From Opitutia bacterium (GTDB lineage Bacteria; Verrucomicrobiota; Kiritimatiellia; CAIQIC01; Lenti-01), in the NCBI GenBank assembly GCA_009928955.1, contig SABN01000004.1, positions 1 through 62,322 on the forward strand: 62,322 nt of DNA, read 5' to 3'. The position numbers were made by a program, and so were the translations under genes. The notes below the pieces were generated by a model. It saw only the letters and a program-made list of their open reading frames with translations, was not told the DNA's origin and searched no databases. Every line of letters begins with the position of its first letter. Within the stretch, counting starts at the first letter, position 1. Below, piece by piece: positions 9,096 through 19,100 of this stretch.

Positions 9096-9202
9096 ACACC
9101 CGTCGCCGAATCGTCCCCTGGACCTCTAGCCGATGCCGCCCATGCGCCCACCCTGACCGAGGTCTTGAAATCCATCCTGGCCCCCCCGCGCCGGCGGCCT
9201 GA
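9096..9202 (+). pseudogene. EIIA C-terminal remnant beyond the stop of the second antiporter
   Basis: Read in the antiporter frame past the TGA at 9093-9095, this stretch gives LADAAHAPTLTEVLKSILAPP. It lines up with the last residues of the first antiporter, LADAPDVPALYAALQAILAPP. About 17 residues with no counterpart separate the stop from the match. The simplest reading is that the EIIA tail was once longer and has been cut by a nonsense codon with local sequence change. Confidence 0.6.
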
Positions 9203-9221
9203 ACCGCGCCCCCCGCCGGTT

Positions 9222-9260
9222 TTTCCACGCCGTGGAAAACCCCTTTCCACACCGGGGAAA
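9222..9260. promoter_or_regulatory. Two tandem palindromes TTTCCAC-N3-GTGGAAA upstream of the surface-protein cluster
   Basis: Copy 1 (9222-9238) is perfect and extends to 9-bp arms (9221-9229 with 9231-9239). Copy 2 (9244-9260) has one mismatch, GGGGAAA. The spacing of 22 bp equals two helical turns. The same pattern recurs at 61096-61112. Either a dimeric regulator site or a genome-wide fold-back repeat would fit. Confidence 0.5.
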
Positions 9261-9283
9261 TCGGCATTTTTGGAAGATTTATG

Positions 9284-9313
9284 TTGTCAAAGCCCAAAGG
9301 GGGGGGGGACAAT
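9284..9313 (+). promoter_or_regulatory. Candidate promoter of the surface-protein cluster with a G10 tract in its spacer
   Basis: TTGTCA (9284-9289) and GACAAT (9308-9313) are separated by 18 bp. Ten consecutive G (9299-9308) occupy the 3' part of the spacer and touch the -10 element. A change in tract length would alter the spacing. The start codon at 9362 is about 40 bp downstream of the expected transcript start. Confidence 0.5.
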
Positions 9314-9361
9314 CTCTTAACGATTTCGTAACAATTGGATCTGCGCCCGGAGGCTACGTCT

Positions 9362-11104
9362 ATGAAGCGTTTTGAAGGGTCTCGGTTTCGGCGATGGGCA
9401 GGGGTGGCCGTGGGACTAGTCGGGGCGTGGGCGGGCTCCGCGCGGGGGCAATGGAGCACGCAGACGATTTCATTCAGCAATGGGTGGAATGCCGTCTATC
9501 TGCAGGTGGAGCCGGAGAATCCGCGCTGCGACGTGGTGTTCGCGGATTGGCCCGTCGCGCACGTCAGTCTCTACAACATGGAAAGCGCGGTGGCGAGGTT
9601 CCTGTTGCACCCCGACGAGCCATTGGATATGGCATCCGAATTTCTGACGTGGGTGCCGGGGTTGCCGGCGGGGGCCAATGCGCTCAATTCCGTTGTCGCG
9701 GGACACGCCTATCTGGTGCTGGCGACGCAGGCGTTCCAGCGGACGCTGACGGGCCGGCCGGCCGTTCCGCGCATGGAATGGGTGCCGGGCACGAACACGT
9801 ACAATCTGCTGGGGTTTCGCCAAGCGGCGGGGGCCACGTTTGGAACCTATCTCGCCGGGGCGGGCTTCGACACGTCCAAGCTGTCGGCGTATCGGGTGGG
9901 GGGGACCAACAGCGCCAAGCCCAACTATTACACGATGGGCGGATTTGCCGGCACGCTGGGGACGAACGCGATGGAACCGGGAAAGGCGTATTTCATTTCG
10001 TGCGACAAGCGTTCGTCGTTCGTCGGCCCGGTCAAAGCCTATCCGGCGGGCCCGGATGGCATTGTTTTTCTGGCGGACCAATCGCGCCAGACCTTGCGGC
10101 TGGCCAACGAAAACGGGGCGCCGCTGACGGTGACGCTGACGCCGACGAATTCGGCGCCGGCGCCTTCGGGATCCGTTCCGGTCTTCCCTTCGATGCTCTA
10201 CTTCGACAACCTGTCCGGGTGGCTCGCGCTCACGTCCGGGGTGCAGAAGACGCTGCAGGCGGGCGAGGAATGGACGCTGCCCATGGCCGTAGACCGCACG
10301 GGGATGGTGGCAGGCCAATCCTATGGCGGCTTGCTGGTCTGCACGGATACGGCCGGGGGACGGACGGAAATCGCGTTGGAAGCGGAATACAGCTTGCCCG
10401 ATCCGACCCGCGCGCTGTGGCCGGCGGGCCTCTGGGTGGGCAAGGCGAGCTTGGACCGGGTCTCCCACGTGGTGGAAGCGGACACGGTGATCGACGGGGG
10501 CCGGGCGAGCGAACCCATGGAAATCCGCTTGATTCTGCACGTGGACGGAGACGGCCGCTGCCGCCTGCTGCAGCGCGTGCTGGCGGCGGGCACGGAAGAT
10601 GCCGAGGGCAACTGGAGGCCTTCGCTCTACGTGGATGAAAAGGACGTCCCGGCGGAGGGGCCGAGCGTGCGGATCAGTTCGGTGGCCTTCGGCACGAAAA
10701 ACGACGTCGCGTGGGACGAAACGGCGGGCGGGTTTGGAAACCGCTTGCGGTTCACGTACGCCATCGAGGCGGATGATCCCGTGAATCCGTTCCGCCATCC
10801 CCACCACCCCGACCACGACGGCCTGGCGTGGGATTTCACGACGAAACTGCCGGCCGGCGACGACCCGGACTTGTATGTCGGAGAAACGAAGCCGGAACTG
10901 TTTGCCATCAGCAACGCGATCCGCCTGGTCTGGAGCGAGACGAATGGAACCGGGAGCGGATCGGCGCTGTGGAATCCGTCCGAGCGGACGTCGGGCGACG
11001 TGGAATTTCTCGTGGAGGGCATTCGCCGCGAAGGCGCGATTTTGATGCAGGGGCGTTTCGAGCTGCGCCGGGTCAGCCAGATCGGAAACCTCTCGACGGA
11101 GTGA
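9362..11104 (+). CDS. Exported protein of unknown function, first gene of the surface cluster
   Basis: The 580-aa product begins MKRFEGSRFRRW, followed by a hydrophobic core and SARGQ, a clear signal peptide with cleavage after residue 29 or so. The mature part is rich in Gly, Thr, Asn and aromatic residues and looks like extracellular beta-sheet. It opens with FSNGWNAVYLQVEP and contains recurrent AGxxY and TNxxPxPSG motifs. The C-terminal third contains HPHHPDHDGL, a possible metal or calcium site. I do not recognise a family. It leads a plus-strand run (9362-22548) of exported proteins separated by short gaps, so it probably belongs to one surface structure. Confidence 0.75.
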   Translation: MKRFEGSRFRRWAGVAVGLVGAWAGSARGQWSTQTISFSNGWNAVYLQVEPENPRCDVVFADWPVAHVSLYNMESAVARFLLHPDEPLDMASEFLTWVPGLPAGANALNSVVAGHAYLVLATQAFQRTLTGRPAVPRMEWVPGTNTYNLLGFRQAAGATFGTYLAGAGFDTSKLSAYRVGGTNSAKPNYYTMGGFAGTLGTNAMEPGKAYFISCDKRSSFVGPVKAYPAGPDGIVFLADQSRQTLRLANENGAPLTVTLTPTNSAPAPSGSVPVFPSMLYFDNLSGWLALTSGVQKTLQAGEEWTLPMAVDRTGMVAGQSYGGLLVCTDTAGGRTEIALEAEYSLPDPTRALWPAGLWVGKASLDRVSHVVEADTVIDGGRASEPMEIRLILHVDGDGRCRLLQRVLAAGTEDAEGNWRPSLYVDEKDVPAEGPSVRISSVAFGTKNDVAWDETAGGFGNRLRFTYAIEADDPVNPFRHPHHPDHDGLAWDFTTKLPAGDDPDLYVGETKPELFAISNAIRLVWSETNGTGSGSALWNPSERTSGDVEFLVEGIRREGAILMQGRFELRRVSQIGNLSTE

Positions 11105-11154
11105 GGCGATGACCATGGATTTTGGAATGTAGAAAACGGAAAAGGAGTCGCAGA

Positions 11155-12168
11155 ATGAAAATCAAGGGTTGGGTCGGATGGGTGTTGCTGGCGGGCGTGC
11201 TGTCGGCCCGGGCGCAGGGCGTGCCGGATTTGTTCAATTACCAGGGCGTGCTGCGCGGCGGGTCCGGAGAGTTTCTGGCCGCCGGTTCCTACGACGTGGG
11301 GTTCAGGCTCTACGCCGTGGCGACCGGAGGCAGCGCGGTGTGGGGCCGCCAATATGCGGTGCTGGTGGATTCCAACGGCTTGTTCAACGTGGAGCTGGAT
11401 GACGGAGCAGGCTCGGAACTGATTGCCGATGCCACCCTGCCGGCGACGGTTTCGGGCCATGCCGCGCTCTATCTGGGGCTGACGGTCCAGGGCTCCACCG
11501 AGATTGCCCCGCGCCAGCGGTTGCTGGCGGTGCCCTATGCCTTGCGGGCGGGCGACGTGAAGGCGGCGGCCGGCGATTTCGAGGTGACCGGGATCCTGCG
11601 CGCCAACGGCGGAGCGCTGGTGGAAGGAACGGCGCAAGTCGGCACGAGCCTCCAGGTGGGAACCGGCGCCGGGATCGCCACGTTGACCATCGTGGACGGG
11701 GCCCTGAAAGTGGACACGAAATTCGCAGGCCACGGGACCGTTCCGGTCGGCGCCATCCTCATGTGGTCGGGCACCACGAACACCATTCCGGATGGGTGGT
11801 CGCTGTGCAACGGCCAGAACGGAACGCCGGATCTGCGCGATCGATTCATCATGGGCGCGGGCAACCATTATGGCGTGAGCGCGACGGGCGGGGTGGCGAG
11901 CGTGACGCTGTCGACAAACCAACTGCCGCCGCACAGCCACACCTTCAAAGATGCCTACTACGCCGAATCCGTCGTTCCATCTAAAACCCCGACCGGTGGC
12001 GGAGGATACATCGATCTGGGCTATGAAGTGACGGGCTCCGGGAACCATGATGCCGACAACAATTACATGTATTATCGACACATGACCACGGACAACACCG
12101 GCGCGGGCAGTTCCGTCCCTATTCTGCCGCCGTATTTTGCGTTGTGCTACATCATGCGCATGCAATAG
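11155..12168 (+). CDS. Exported fibre-like protein with phage tail-collar / MDP domain
   Basis: The 337-aa product has a signal peptide (VLLAGVLSARAQ). An N-terminal domain of about 120 residues (LFNYQGVLRGG, YDVGFRLYAVATGGSAVWG, SNGLFNVELDDG) is common at the base of secreted trimeric fibres. A short low-complexity stalk follows, then a C-terminal tail-collar/microcystin-dependent-protein domain: VGAILMWSGTTNTIPDGWSLCNG, PDLRDRFIMGAG, LPPHSHTF and the final YFALCYIMRM. Such domains form phage-tail-like fibre tips that bind surfaces. AAGGAG ends 8 nt before the ATG at 11155. With no phage genes nearby, a cell-surface fibre is more likely than a prophage. Confidence 0.8.
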   Translation: MKIKGWVGWVLLAGVLSARAQGVPDLFNYQGVLRGGSGEFLAAGSYDVGFRLYAVATGGSAVWGRQYAVLVDSNGLFNVELDDGAGSELIADATLPATVSGHAALYLGLTVQGSTEIAPRQRLLAVPYALRAGDVKAAAGDFEVTGILRANGGALVEGTAQVGTSLQVGTGAGIATLTIVDGALKVDTKFAGHGTVPVGAILMWSGTTNTIPDGWSLCNGQNGTPDLRDRFIMGAGNHYGVSATGGVASVTLSTNQLPPHSHTFKDAYYAESVVPSKTPTGGGGYIDLGYEVTGSGNHDADNNYMYYRHMTTDNTGAGSSVPILPPYFALCYIMRMQ

Positions 12169-12248
12169 AGCCAGGCGCATGACCTTGGAAAGGTGAATCG
12201 CCGGTCGAAGATCCCCTTGGATTGGTTGTCGCGGGAGAAACAGTTGCC

Positions 12249-15200
12249 ATGAAAACCATGCGGTATGTGACGGTCGGTTTGGCGTTTGCCCTGCACCTGA
12301 TGCCGGGAGCCGTTTCGGCGGCGAGCCAGAACGGATATCGGGTGACGGCGCCTCCGGCCTTCCCCATCTATGACACGCCGTCCCCATCGGCTTGGGCGGC
12401 GGCCAACGCGAAGTCGGTGGTCTGGTCGGCGGGCGGGTCGGGGAAAACCACCAATGGCTACCCGAATTCCGTGGACACGTCGCCGAGCACTCGGGATTTC
12501 CGCTTGGTCGAATCGGCGCTGGGTTCCTCCGTGGAGCACATCAAGCCGGAATACTATCTGGGCGACCAACTGACCGCGCCCACCAACGTGAATTGGGATG
12601 CCACCTTTGCGCGACTGACCAACACGCCGGCCTATTCGAACAACGCCGTTTTTTTCGACGCCTCCAGGCCCGGCATCTTTTTCTCCGAAGGCGGTTTGAT
12701 CAGCGTGGTGTGGGTATTGAGCGATGGCCGCAGCGAAACGAACAGCTATCAGGTGAGCGGTTCTGCGCGCGCGAAACCCTTCCGCATCTATTGGACGGAC
12801 GAGCCCTACAACGCGCCGCCGATCGATCTGACCGGGAAATTCGTGAAGTTCTTCGGAGATCCGGACATCCTGCCGCCGGTGTACGGCGCGGTCACCAACA
12901 CCTCCGGAGGCATGGTTTCGGTGAGCACCAACGTGGTGAAGGGGCTTTTTCTGGATCCAGCGACCCATTGGCTGAAGGCCTTGGGCGGCATCAAGGGCCA
13001 GGTGGTCATGGCCTACTACAGCACCGGCAATTTCGACCAGCTGCTGGGAACGATCGTGATTGAGATTTGCGCGCCGGACCTCAAGACCGTGTCCGCCGAC
13101 ATCGGAAGCCAGCTTCGGCCGACGGGCGATGGCTACGACGTGGTGGGCTTGAACGCCTCGGTGACGGCGGGGCTGGACAGCGACGACGACGTCGGCGCCT
13201 ATTTGTACCAACACAAGGGCCAGCACAGCTACAGCCCCAAAAACGGGGATATTTTTGCGATTCGCAAGACCGTCGGCGAGCCGTGGAAGATCGAGGTCTA
13301 CTGGCGGCAGAAGGATCTGATGGGGACGAGCTGGCCGTTCGAAGTGTTGAACTACGAGTGCGATTGGCCCGCGAATGCCGAATCCTACGTCCGGGGCAGC
13401 GAAACGAATGCCGATGGCACCGTCAACGCCGGCTTGACCATTCCCATCTCCGATGCCTATACGGCCACGTTGATGGGATTCCAAGAGCCCGACGGCCACG
13501 CGCTCCTCGATGCCAACAACGTGTTTTCCACGAAAACGAACGGCGCTTGCCTGCTGAAGTTGACCGGAACCGACGACAACGGCGCCGACAACGTCTGGTT
13601 TGTTCCGGTGCGGTCCATTCAGCGCGACGAGCCGCAGTTCGATCTGACGCCCGGCGACTGGCCGGTCGGGGTCGAGGTGACGCCGCTGCCCACGGCCATT
13701 TCATTGGCGTTCGATGGCACGTCGTCGGTTTTGGATACGGGGATCACGAACGAGCTGGGCGGATCGTTCACGGTGGAGGGCTATTTCCAGTTCGTGAAAT
13801 CCGTGCTGCCCGGCCAATCGCAAACGCTGTTCTTCAAACAGGCCGTTTCCACGAATGCCGGGCACCGGACGGATTTCTGCGTGGACATGACCACCGGCGG
13901 CGTGCTGCGGGCGATCTTCGAATCGAATGCGGGCGCGGCGGCCGCCACGATCACGGGGGGCGCGGTTTCGCTTTGGGATGGCGCCTGGCACCACGTCGCG
14001 TTGATCTACGACGAGGCGATTTCCAACGCCACGCTCTACGTGGACGGAGCGGCCGTTTCCGTCGGGCCGTTCGCGCGGACCGCCGACCGCGCGGGCGTGC
14101 TGCTGTTCGGCAAAAGCGAGGCCCGCGCCGGAGGCGTCAGCAACCACTTCTTCGCCGGCAAGATGGACGACCTGCGCATCTGGAACCGCGCGCGGGGCAC
14201 CAACGAAATCCAGCAAGCGCTCGGCGGATTCCTGCACCAGGCTTCGTCCGCCAACCAGTTGGCGGCCTATTATCCGATCCACAACGACGTCGGCCGCGTG
14301 GCCACGGATGCCGGCACCAACGGGTACGATGCGACGATGGTGAACTGCATCCGCTCGTCGACGGGCGCCGTGGGCTTGTCCGACCTGGAGGGGTTCAGCA
14401 AATATCACGCCTACGTCTACGAGCCGGTTTCCGGCAACAACTTCAATCCCCAGCTCTACGTTCGTCCGGACGCCTTGACGTCGACCAACACCCCGTCCAC
14501 TGGATCGAACACGAACGAAACCTATCTCTTCGCCGTCAACCAAACCCCGACGAATGGCAAGCCGCTGGAGGTCTGGTGGTCGCACGAGGTATTTCAGGAA
14601 GCCATGCCGGATCCGCTCTGGTTCCCGGCCTGGGTGCAGCAATACCGGTTCCATTGGCCGCGGGAAGCGTATGCCGTGCCGAAAATCGTGCTGGCCAGCC
14701 AGCTGGGCAGCGCCAATCTGAGCCTGAGCAAGCGCGGCGCGGCGCTCGATTTCTCCCGATCTTCCGCATCCAGGATGCGGATCGTTTCCGGCGATTGGTT
14801 CGCGGGCGCGAACTATGCCGTCGACTGCTGGATCAAGCCGCACAGCTTGAATGCGGCCTTTGGGCGGGCGTTCGATTTCAACAACGCCAACGCCAGCAAC
14901 CGGGTCTCCCTGACGATCCAGTCCGACGGCACCATCCGCTATCGGATCAGCGCGGCGGACGGCCTGGACGACGTTACGATCGCGCCGGACACGAACCACG
15001 TGGTGAACGTGGACGAGTGGAGCCATTTGTCGCTGGTGGTGTCCAACCGGGAGCCGACGGTGTATTTGAACGGCATCGCCGTTTACCAGAACCCCGGCCA
15101 GGTGGTTCCCGTATGGACGGAAGCCACGACCAACAACCATCTCGCCCACGGCATTCAAGGCGGCGCCACCAACAGCTTCGACGGGCAGATCGACGACTTC

Positions 15201-15983
15201 TTCATCTGGGACGTGGCCCGCTCGAGCAACGACGTGGTGGACGCCATGCTGAATTCGGCGGTGGGCAACGAGCCGGGCTTGCGGCTGGGCTACACCTTCG
15301 ACCACGACGTTCGCGCGACGACCGAGGCGCGTTACGTCTACGACCGGGTTCGCAGCCTGGAGGCCTTCGTCACGTTTTCGTCCTTCATGCTGCCGGGGGC
15401 GCCGAAACTCGATCCGGGCGTGCTGGCGACCGACGCCGCCCCATTCGTCTACGCGCAAAACGACGCGAGCCAGCCGGGCTACAATCCCAACGAGGAGCAT
15501 GCGTTCATCCGGGCCGGCGCGGGCGGCTACGTGACCTATGCCCTGCGCTGCGATCTCAACACGGGAACCAACAGCTCGGAACCCTACGTGCTGGTCCAGT
15601 ACGAAGATCCCGCCAACGGCGGACGGCCCAACCTGCAGCTCTACGAGGTGGTGACGACCAATGTCGTCTATACGAACTTCGCCGACACCATGACCGCGGG
15701 CACCCTCGTGGCCGGCCCGCATCCGCTCGACTTCCTGCCCGACCCCTGGAACACCAATACCTACTGGATGGAGTCGAACGTCAAGAACAACACCAATGGC
15801 GCGGGCTATCGCGATCGCAAGCTCCAGATTTGGGCGAAGCGCGCCGGCGCGGACGGGGGTTCGGCCGAGCTGGTCATGCACAACTTCTATCCGATGCAGG
15901 ACGGCTTCTTCTTCCCGTCGTTGGCGTTGACGAACCAGCCGGCGCTCCAGACGCCGGTGCCTTGGCTGTGCCGGTTGAATTAA
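12249..15983 (+). CDS. Giant exported LamG-domain protein, N-terminal part (ends at an in-frame TAA)
   Basis: The 1244-aa part begins with a signal peptide (VGLAFALHLMPGAVSAAS). Two LamG/concanavalin-like domains are recognisable: about residues 480-660 (SLAFDGTSSVLDTG, SFTVEGYFQF, WHHVALIYD, GKMDDLRIWNRARG) and about 830-1010 (YAVDCWIKPHSLN, EWSHLSLVVSN, GQIDDFFIWDVARS). These folds usually bind carbohydrate or protein ligands outside the cell. Reading stops at a TAA (15981-15983) after VPWLCRLN. The same frame continues without another stop to 21218, so this is the first part of a protein of about 2,990 residues. Either a nonsense mutation, a sequence error or readthrough is needed to explain it. 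Confidence 0.8.
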   Translation: MKTMRYVTVGLAFALHLMPGAVSAASQNGYRVTAPPAFPIYDTPSPSAWAAANAKSVVWSAGGSGKTTNGYPNSVDTSPSTRDFRLVESALGSSVEHIKPEYYLGDQLTAPTNVNWDATFARLTNTPAYSNNAVFFDASRPGIFFSEGGLISVVWVLSDGRSETNSYQVSGSARAKPFRIYWTDEPYNAPPIDLTGKFVKFFGDPDILPPVYGAVTNTSGGMVSVSTNVVKGLFLDPATHWLKALGGIKGQVVMAYYSTGNFDQLLGTIVIEICAPDLKTVSADIGSQLRPTGDGYDVVGLNASVTAGLDSDDDVGAYLYQHKGQHSYSPKNGDIFAIRKTVGEPWKIEVYWRQKDLMGTSWPFEVLNYECDWPANAESYVRGSETNADGTVNAGLTIPISDAYTATLMGFQEPDGHALLDANNVFSTKTNGACLLKLTGTDDNGADNVWFVPVRSIQRDEPQFDLTPGDWPVGVEVTPLPTAISLAFDGTSSVLDTGITNELGGSFTVEGYFQFVKSVLPGQSQTLFFKQAVSTNAGHRTDFCVDMTTGGVLRAIFESNAGAAAATITGGAVSLWDGAWHHVALIYDEAISNATLYVDGAAVSVGPFARTADRAGVLLFGKSEARAGGVSNHFFAGKMDDLRIWNRARGTNEIQQALGGFLHQASSANQLAAYYPIHNDVGRVATDAGTNGYDATMVNCIRSSTGAVGLSDLEGFSKYHAYVYEPVSGNNFNPQLYVRPDALTSTNTPSTGSNTNETYLFAVNQTPTNGKPLEVWWSHEVFQEAMPDPLWFPAWVQQYRFHWPREAYAVPKIVLASQLGSANLSLSKRGAALDFSRSSASRMRIVSGDWFAGANYAVDCWIKPHSLNAAFGRAFDFNNANASNRVSLTIQSDGTIRYRISAADGLDDVTIAPDTNHVVNVDEWSHLSLVVSNREPTVYLNGIAVYQNPGQVVPVWTEATTNNHLAHGIQGGATNSFDGQIDDFFIWDVARSSNDVVDAMLNSAVGNEPGLRLGYTFDHDVRATTEARYVYDRVRSLEAFVTFSSFMLPGAPKLDPGVLATDAAPFVYAQNDASQPGYNPNEEHAFIRAGAGGYVTYALRCDLNTGTNSSEPYVLVQYEDPANGGRPNLQLYEVVTTNVVYTNFADTMTAGTLVAGPHPLDFLPDPWNTNTYWMESNVKNNTNGAGYRDRKLQIWAKRAGADGGSAELVMHNFYPMQDGFFFPSLALTNQPALQTPVPWLCRLN

Positions 15984-16127
15984 GCCACTGCGGACCTGCT
16001 CGCTGGCGACCCCGCGGCGTGGACGTGGACGGTCGACTGGCCCTCCAACGCCCCGGTTCTCGACATCGGCCAGACGCTGACCACGGCGACCCGGGGGCTG
16101 CCGGAAGTCTGGAACGCCAAGAGCCTG

Positions 16128-19100
16128 ATGCGGCTCTACGCGCCCGAGACGGACTCGGTCGCCTTGTACGACCCCATCGTGGCGCAAACCGCCGGACTCA
16201 GCTTCGAGGGTTCCTTCGCGGAATACTTCGGATTCGATGCCGGGCCGCGCGGGGACCTGCAATTGAAGAACGGCATGACCTATTTCAACGGCGTGCCGCC
16301 CAACGTCAGCGACCGGTTCTATTTCGATCCCACCGCACCCACAAACGCCTGCCTCAAGTTGATCGGCCGGCAAGTCGCGCCGGCCGGGGGGATCAGCTAC
16401 CTCCAGCTCAACGTGCTCAGCGCCGAAGAGCGAAAGGCGCTGAAGGGGCTGGTCACCGACAAAGCCCGCACGAACGAATGGGCCAAGGCCATCAAAAAAT
16501 TGGCCACCAACCGGGTGGAAACCGCCACCAGCTCCAAGAATGTCCCCTATGATTCCATCGCCGTCGCAAACTATGCCCTCACCCATCTGGGGCCGGGCGC
16601 GGGCGGCTTTGCGACGCTGATCGAGAACGACGCGCGCAATCCGGCCTGCGGCGTAAGCGCGGGCGATCCCATTCAAATGCACGTGATCCAGCTCTCCAGC
16701 AATCTCTTTGCGGGCTCCGTGCTGCCGCTGGAAGATCCCAACAACCTGCTGAGCGAACAGCTCGACATCCTCTACACCGAATCGTTTGCCGGCAATGCTT
16801 CCCAGTTCGAGTTCCAGTGGAAGCGGGCCGAGCCCAACGCCAACGGTACCACGCCAAGCGATTACACGAACCAGTACAGCCTCTATCGGCAATCCAACGG
16901 GCTGACCCGCTTCACCATCGGCCGGCAGGGCGACACGTTGCCGGACATGGTCAACAACTTCTACGTGATGCGCTATCGCGCCATTCCCGGATCGGCGGTT
17001 TACGGCGTGATCAGCAACACGTGGAGCGCGTGGGTCGGCCCCACGCTGGCCGAGGGCTGGGTGCAGCGCGTGCTCAACAACGTCACGCCCTTCACGCAGC
17101 GCATGCAGGACATGTACGACAATCCGTCGGAAACCGCCGTCAGCATGATCCAGCAGGCCGGCGGCCCCTACGAGGGCGACGTGGCGCTCAACCAGGACAA
17201 CCTGACGAGCGTGGGCCTGATCCAGCTGTACCAGACGGTGCTGAACAAGGCGGAATCGATGAGCCTGACGCTGGGCATCGACAACGCCGCCGCCAACCAG
17301 CAGCTCTTGCTGGCCGCCTCGCGCCTGAACGACTTGTACATGCTGCTGGGCAACGAAGCCTATGCCGATGCGCTGGATCCCACCATCGGTTTCGGCAGTG
17401 ACTTCTACAACGGCGACGGCTTCACCATGGGCAACGTGGATTTCGGTGCCCTGAGTTCGTCGCTCTTCTGCTTCGACAACCTGCTGCCCAACCTGCGCGA
17501 CGAAGAGCTCGCCTTGCTGCGCGGCCGGTCCGACGAGCTGGCGCCCGCGCTCACGCTGTCGCCGACCTACAACCGCCTCTATTGGAACTTCACCAAGGGC
17601 GTCACCGCCGGCGAAGTGGCCTATGCCATGAACTACCAGATCATGGGCGACGACGTCACGATCGACCGGCCGCAGGCCGCGACGCTGTATCCGCAGGGGC
17701 ACGGCGACGCGTGGGGGCATTATCTCAGCGCCCTCAACGGCTACTATCGCCTCATGCGCAACCCGTACTTCAGCTGGGGCACGCCGTCGATCTCGCCGCT
17801 GATGGTGGGCGACGCCGTGGTGGATGCGGACTATTTCGACGAAGCCAAGTTCGCCGAGTCGGCCGCCGCGATGGCGCGCACGGGCGCGGACGTCGTGAAG
17901 CGCACCAGCGAGAAGGCCTACGTCGAAAACGGCGGCGCGCCGCTGGCGGGATACTTCGACAGCAACACGAATCGCGCCTTCGGCTACGGCGAGTGGGGCT
18001 CGCGCGCCGGACTGGCCGCGCTCTACAACTGGGCCGCCGCCAATTCGCTGTTGCCGCCCGAAGCCGATCCGCGGACCTACGATTTCATGGTCTTTGCCAC
18101 GAACACCCAGCTGGCGTGCGAGTCGCCGGCCGCGGCCGTCGATTTCAGCGCCGATTTCACGATCGAGTTCCAGATCAACCCCGACGCGTCCGTCCTGGAC
18201 GCCGCCGCGACCTGCACGATCTTCGATTGGTTCGGCAGCGAGGGCAAGACCGGCGCCGGCGCCCTCCGCATCTTCCTCGAACCGCCTTCCAATCGGTTGG
18301 CCTTGGGGATTCAGGGATTGGCCGTGGATCTCTATGCGCCGCTTCCGGCCTCCAACGAATGGACGCACGCGGCCATCACCTATTCGTCGAATGCCGCCCA
18401 ACTGGCTTTCTATCTGAACGGCCTTCAACGCGGACTGTTTTCCAGCGTGGTCATCCCGACCACCGTGAACGTGACCCTGCCGGAGATGGCGCTGACGGCG
18501 AACGATTCGCCGGTGCCGTTCTCGGGTTCGCTGGCCGAGTTCCGCATCTGGAACCGGGTGCGCACGCTCGCCGAGCTGCAGGCCGCCCGCGACGGCGTGG
18601 CCGCCAACGCCGACGGCTTGCAGATGTACCAGCGCTTCATCGGCGACTCCGCGCAGGGCGGCTATTTGCCGGATGCCGCCAGCGGCGCCATCTGGATGGC
18701 GGAGAATCCCGTCTGGCAGGAACAAGCGGCGTCCGGGGCGACGCTCGCGTTCGTGGACGACAGCCTCCTCCGCATCAATCGCGCCTCCGTCGGCTCGCTG
18801 GCGGAAGTCGTGTCGTCCCTGCAGGACGTGCAGCGCAGCGTGGACATGGCCGATGCCGGCCTGACGCCGATCGGGCTGTCCGGCAACGCCATTCCCTTTG
18901 ACATCGATCCGTCCGAACTGGAGGCGGGGAAGAGCCATTTCGAGCAGATCTTGGAACGGTCCGAGCAGGCGCTCGCCAATGCGGCGACCTTGCTCGACCG
19001 CGCGCAGGGCGTCTCGCAACTCCAACGCCAGCAGGCGCAGAACGCCGTCAACGTGCAGCAGAATCTGGCCAACGAAGAGGCGGGGCTGAACACCGAACTC

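Noticed and set aside
11155-12168. Prophage tail module because of the tail-collar domain
   Set aside because: The protein has a signal peptide, and its neighbours are secreted LamG-type proteins. No capsid, terminase, integrase or baseplate gene is seen.
15981-15983. Reassigned stop codon (TAA read as sense)
   Set aside because: TAA, TAG and TGA all end other well-defined genes in the window, so a genome-wide reassignment is not supported.
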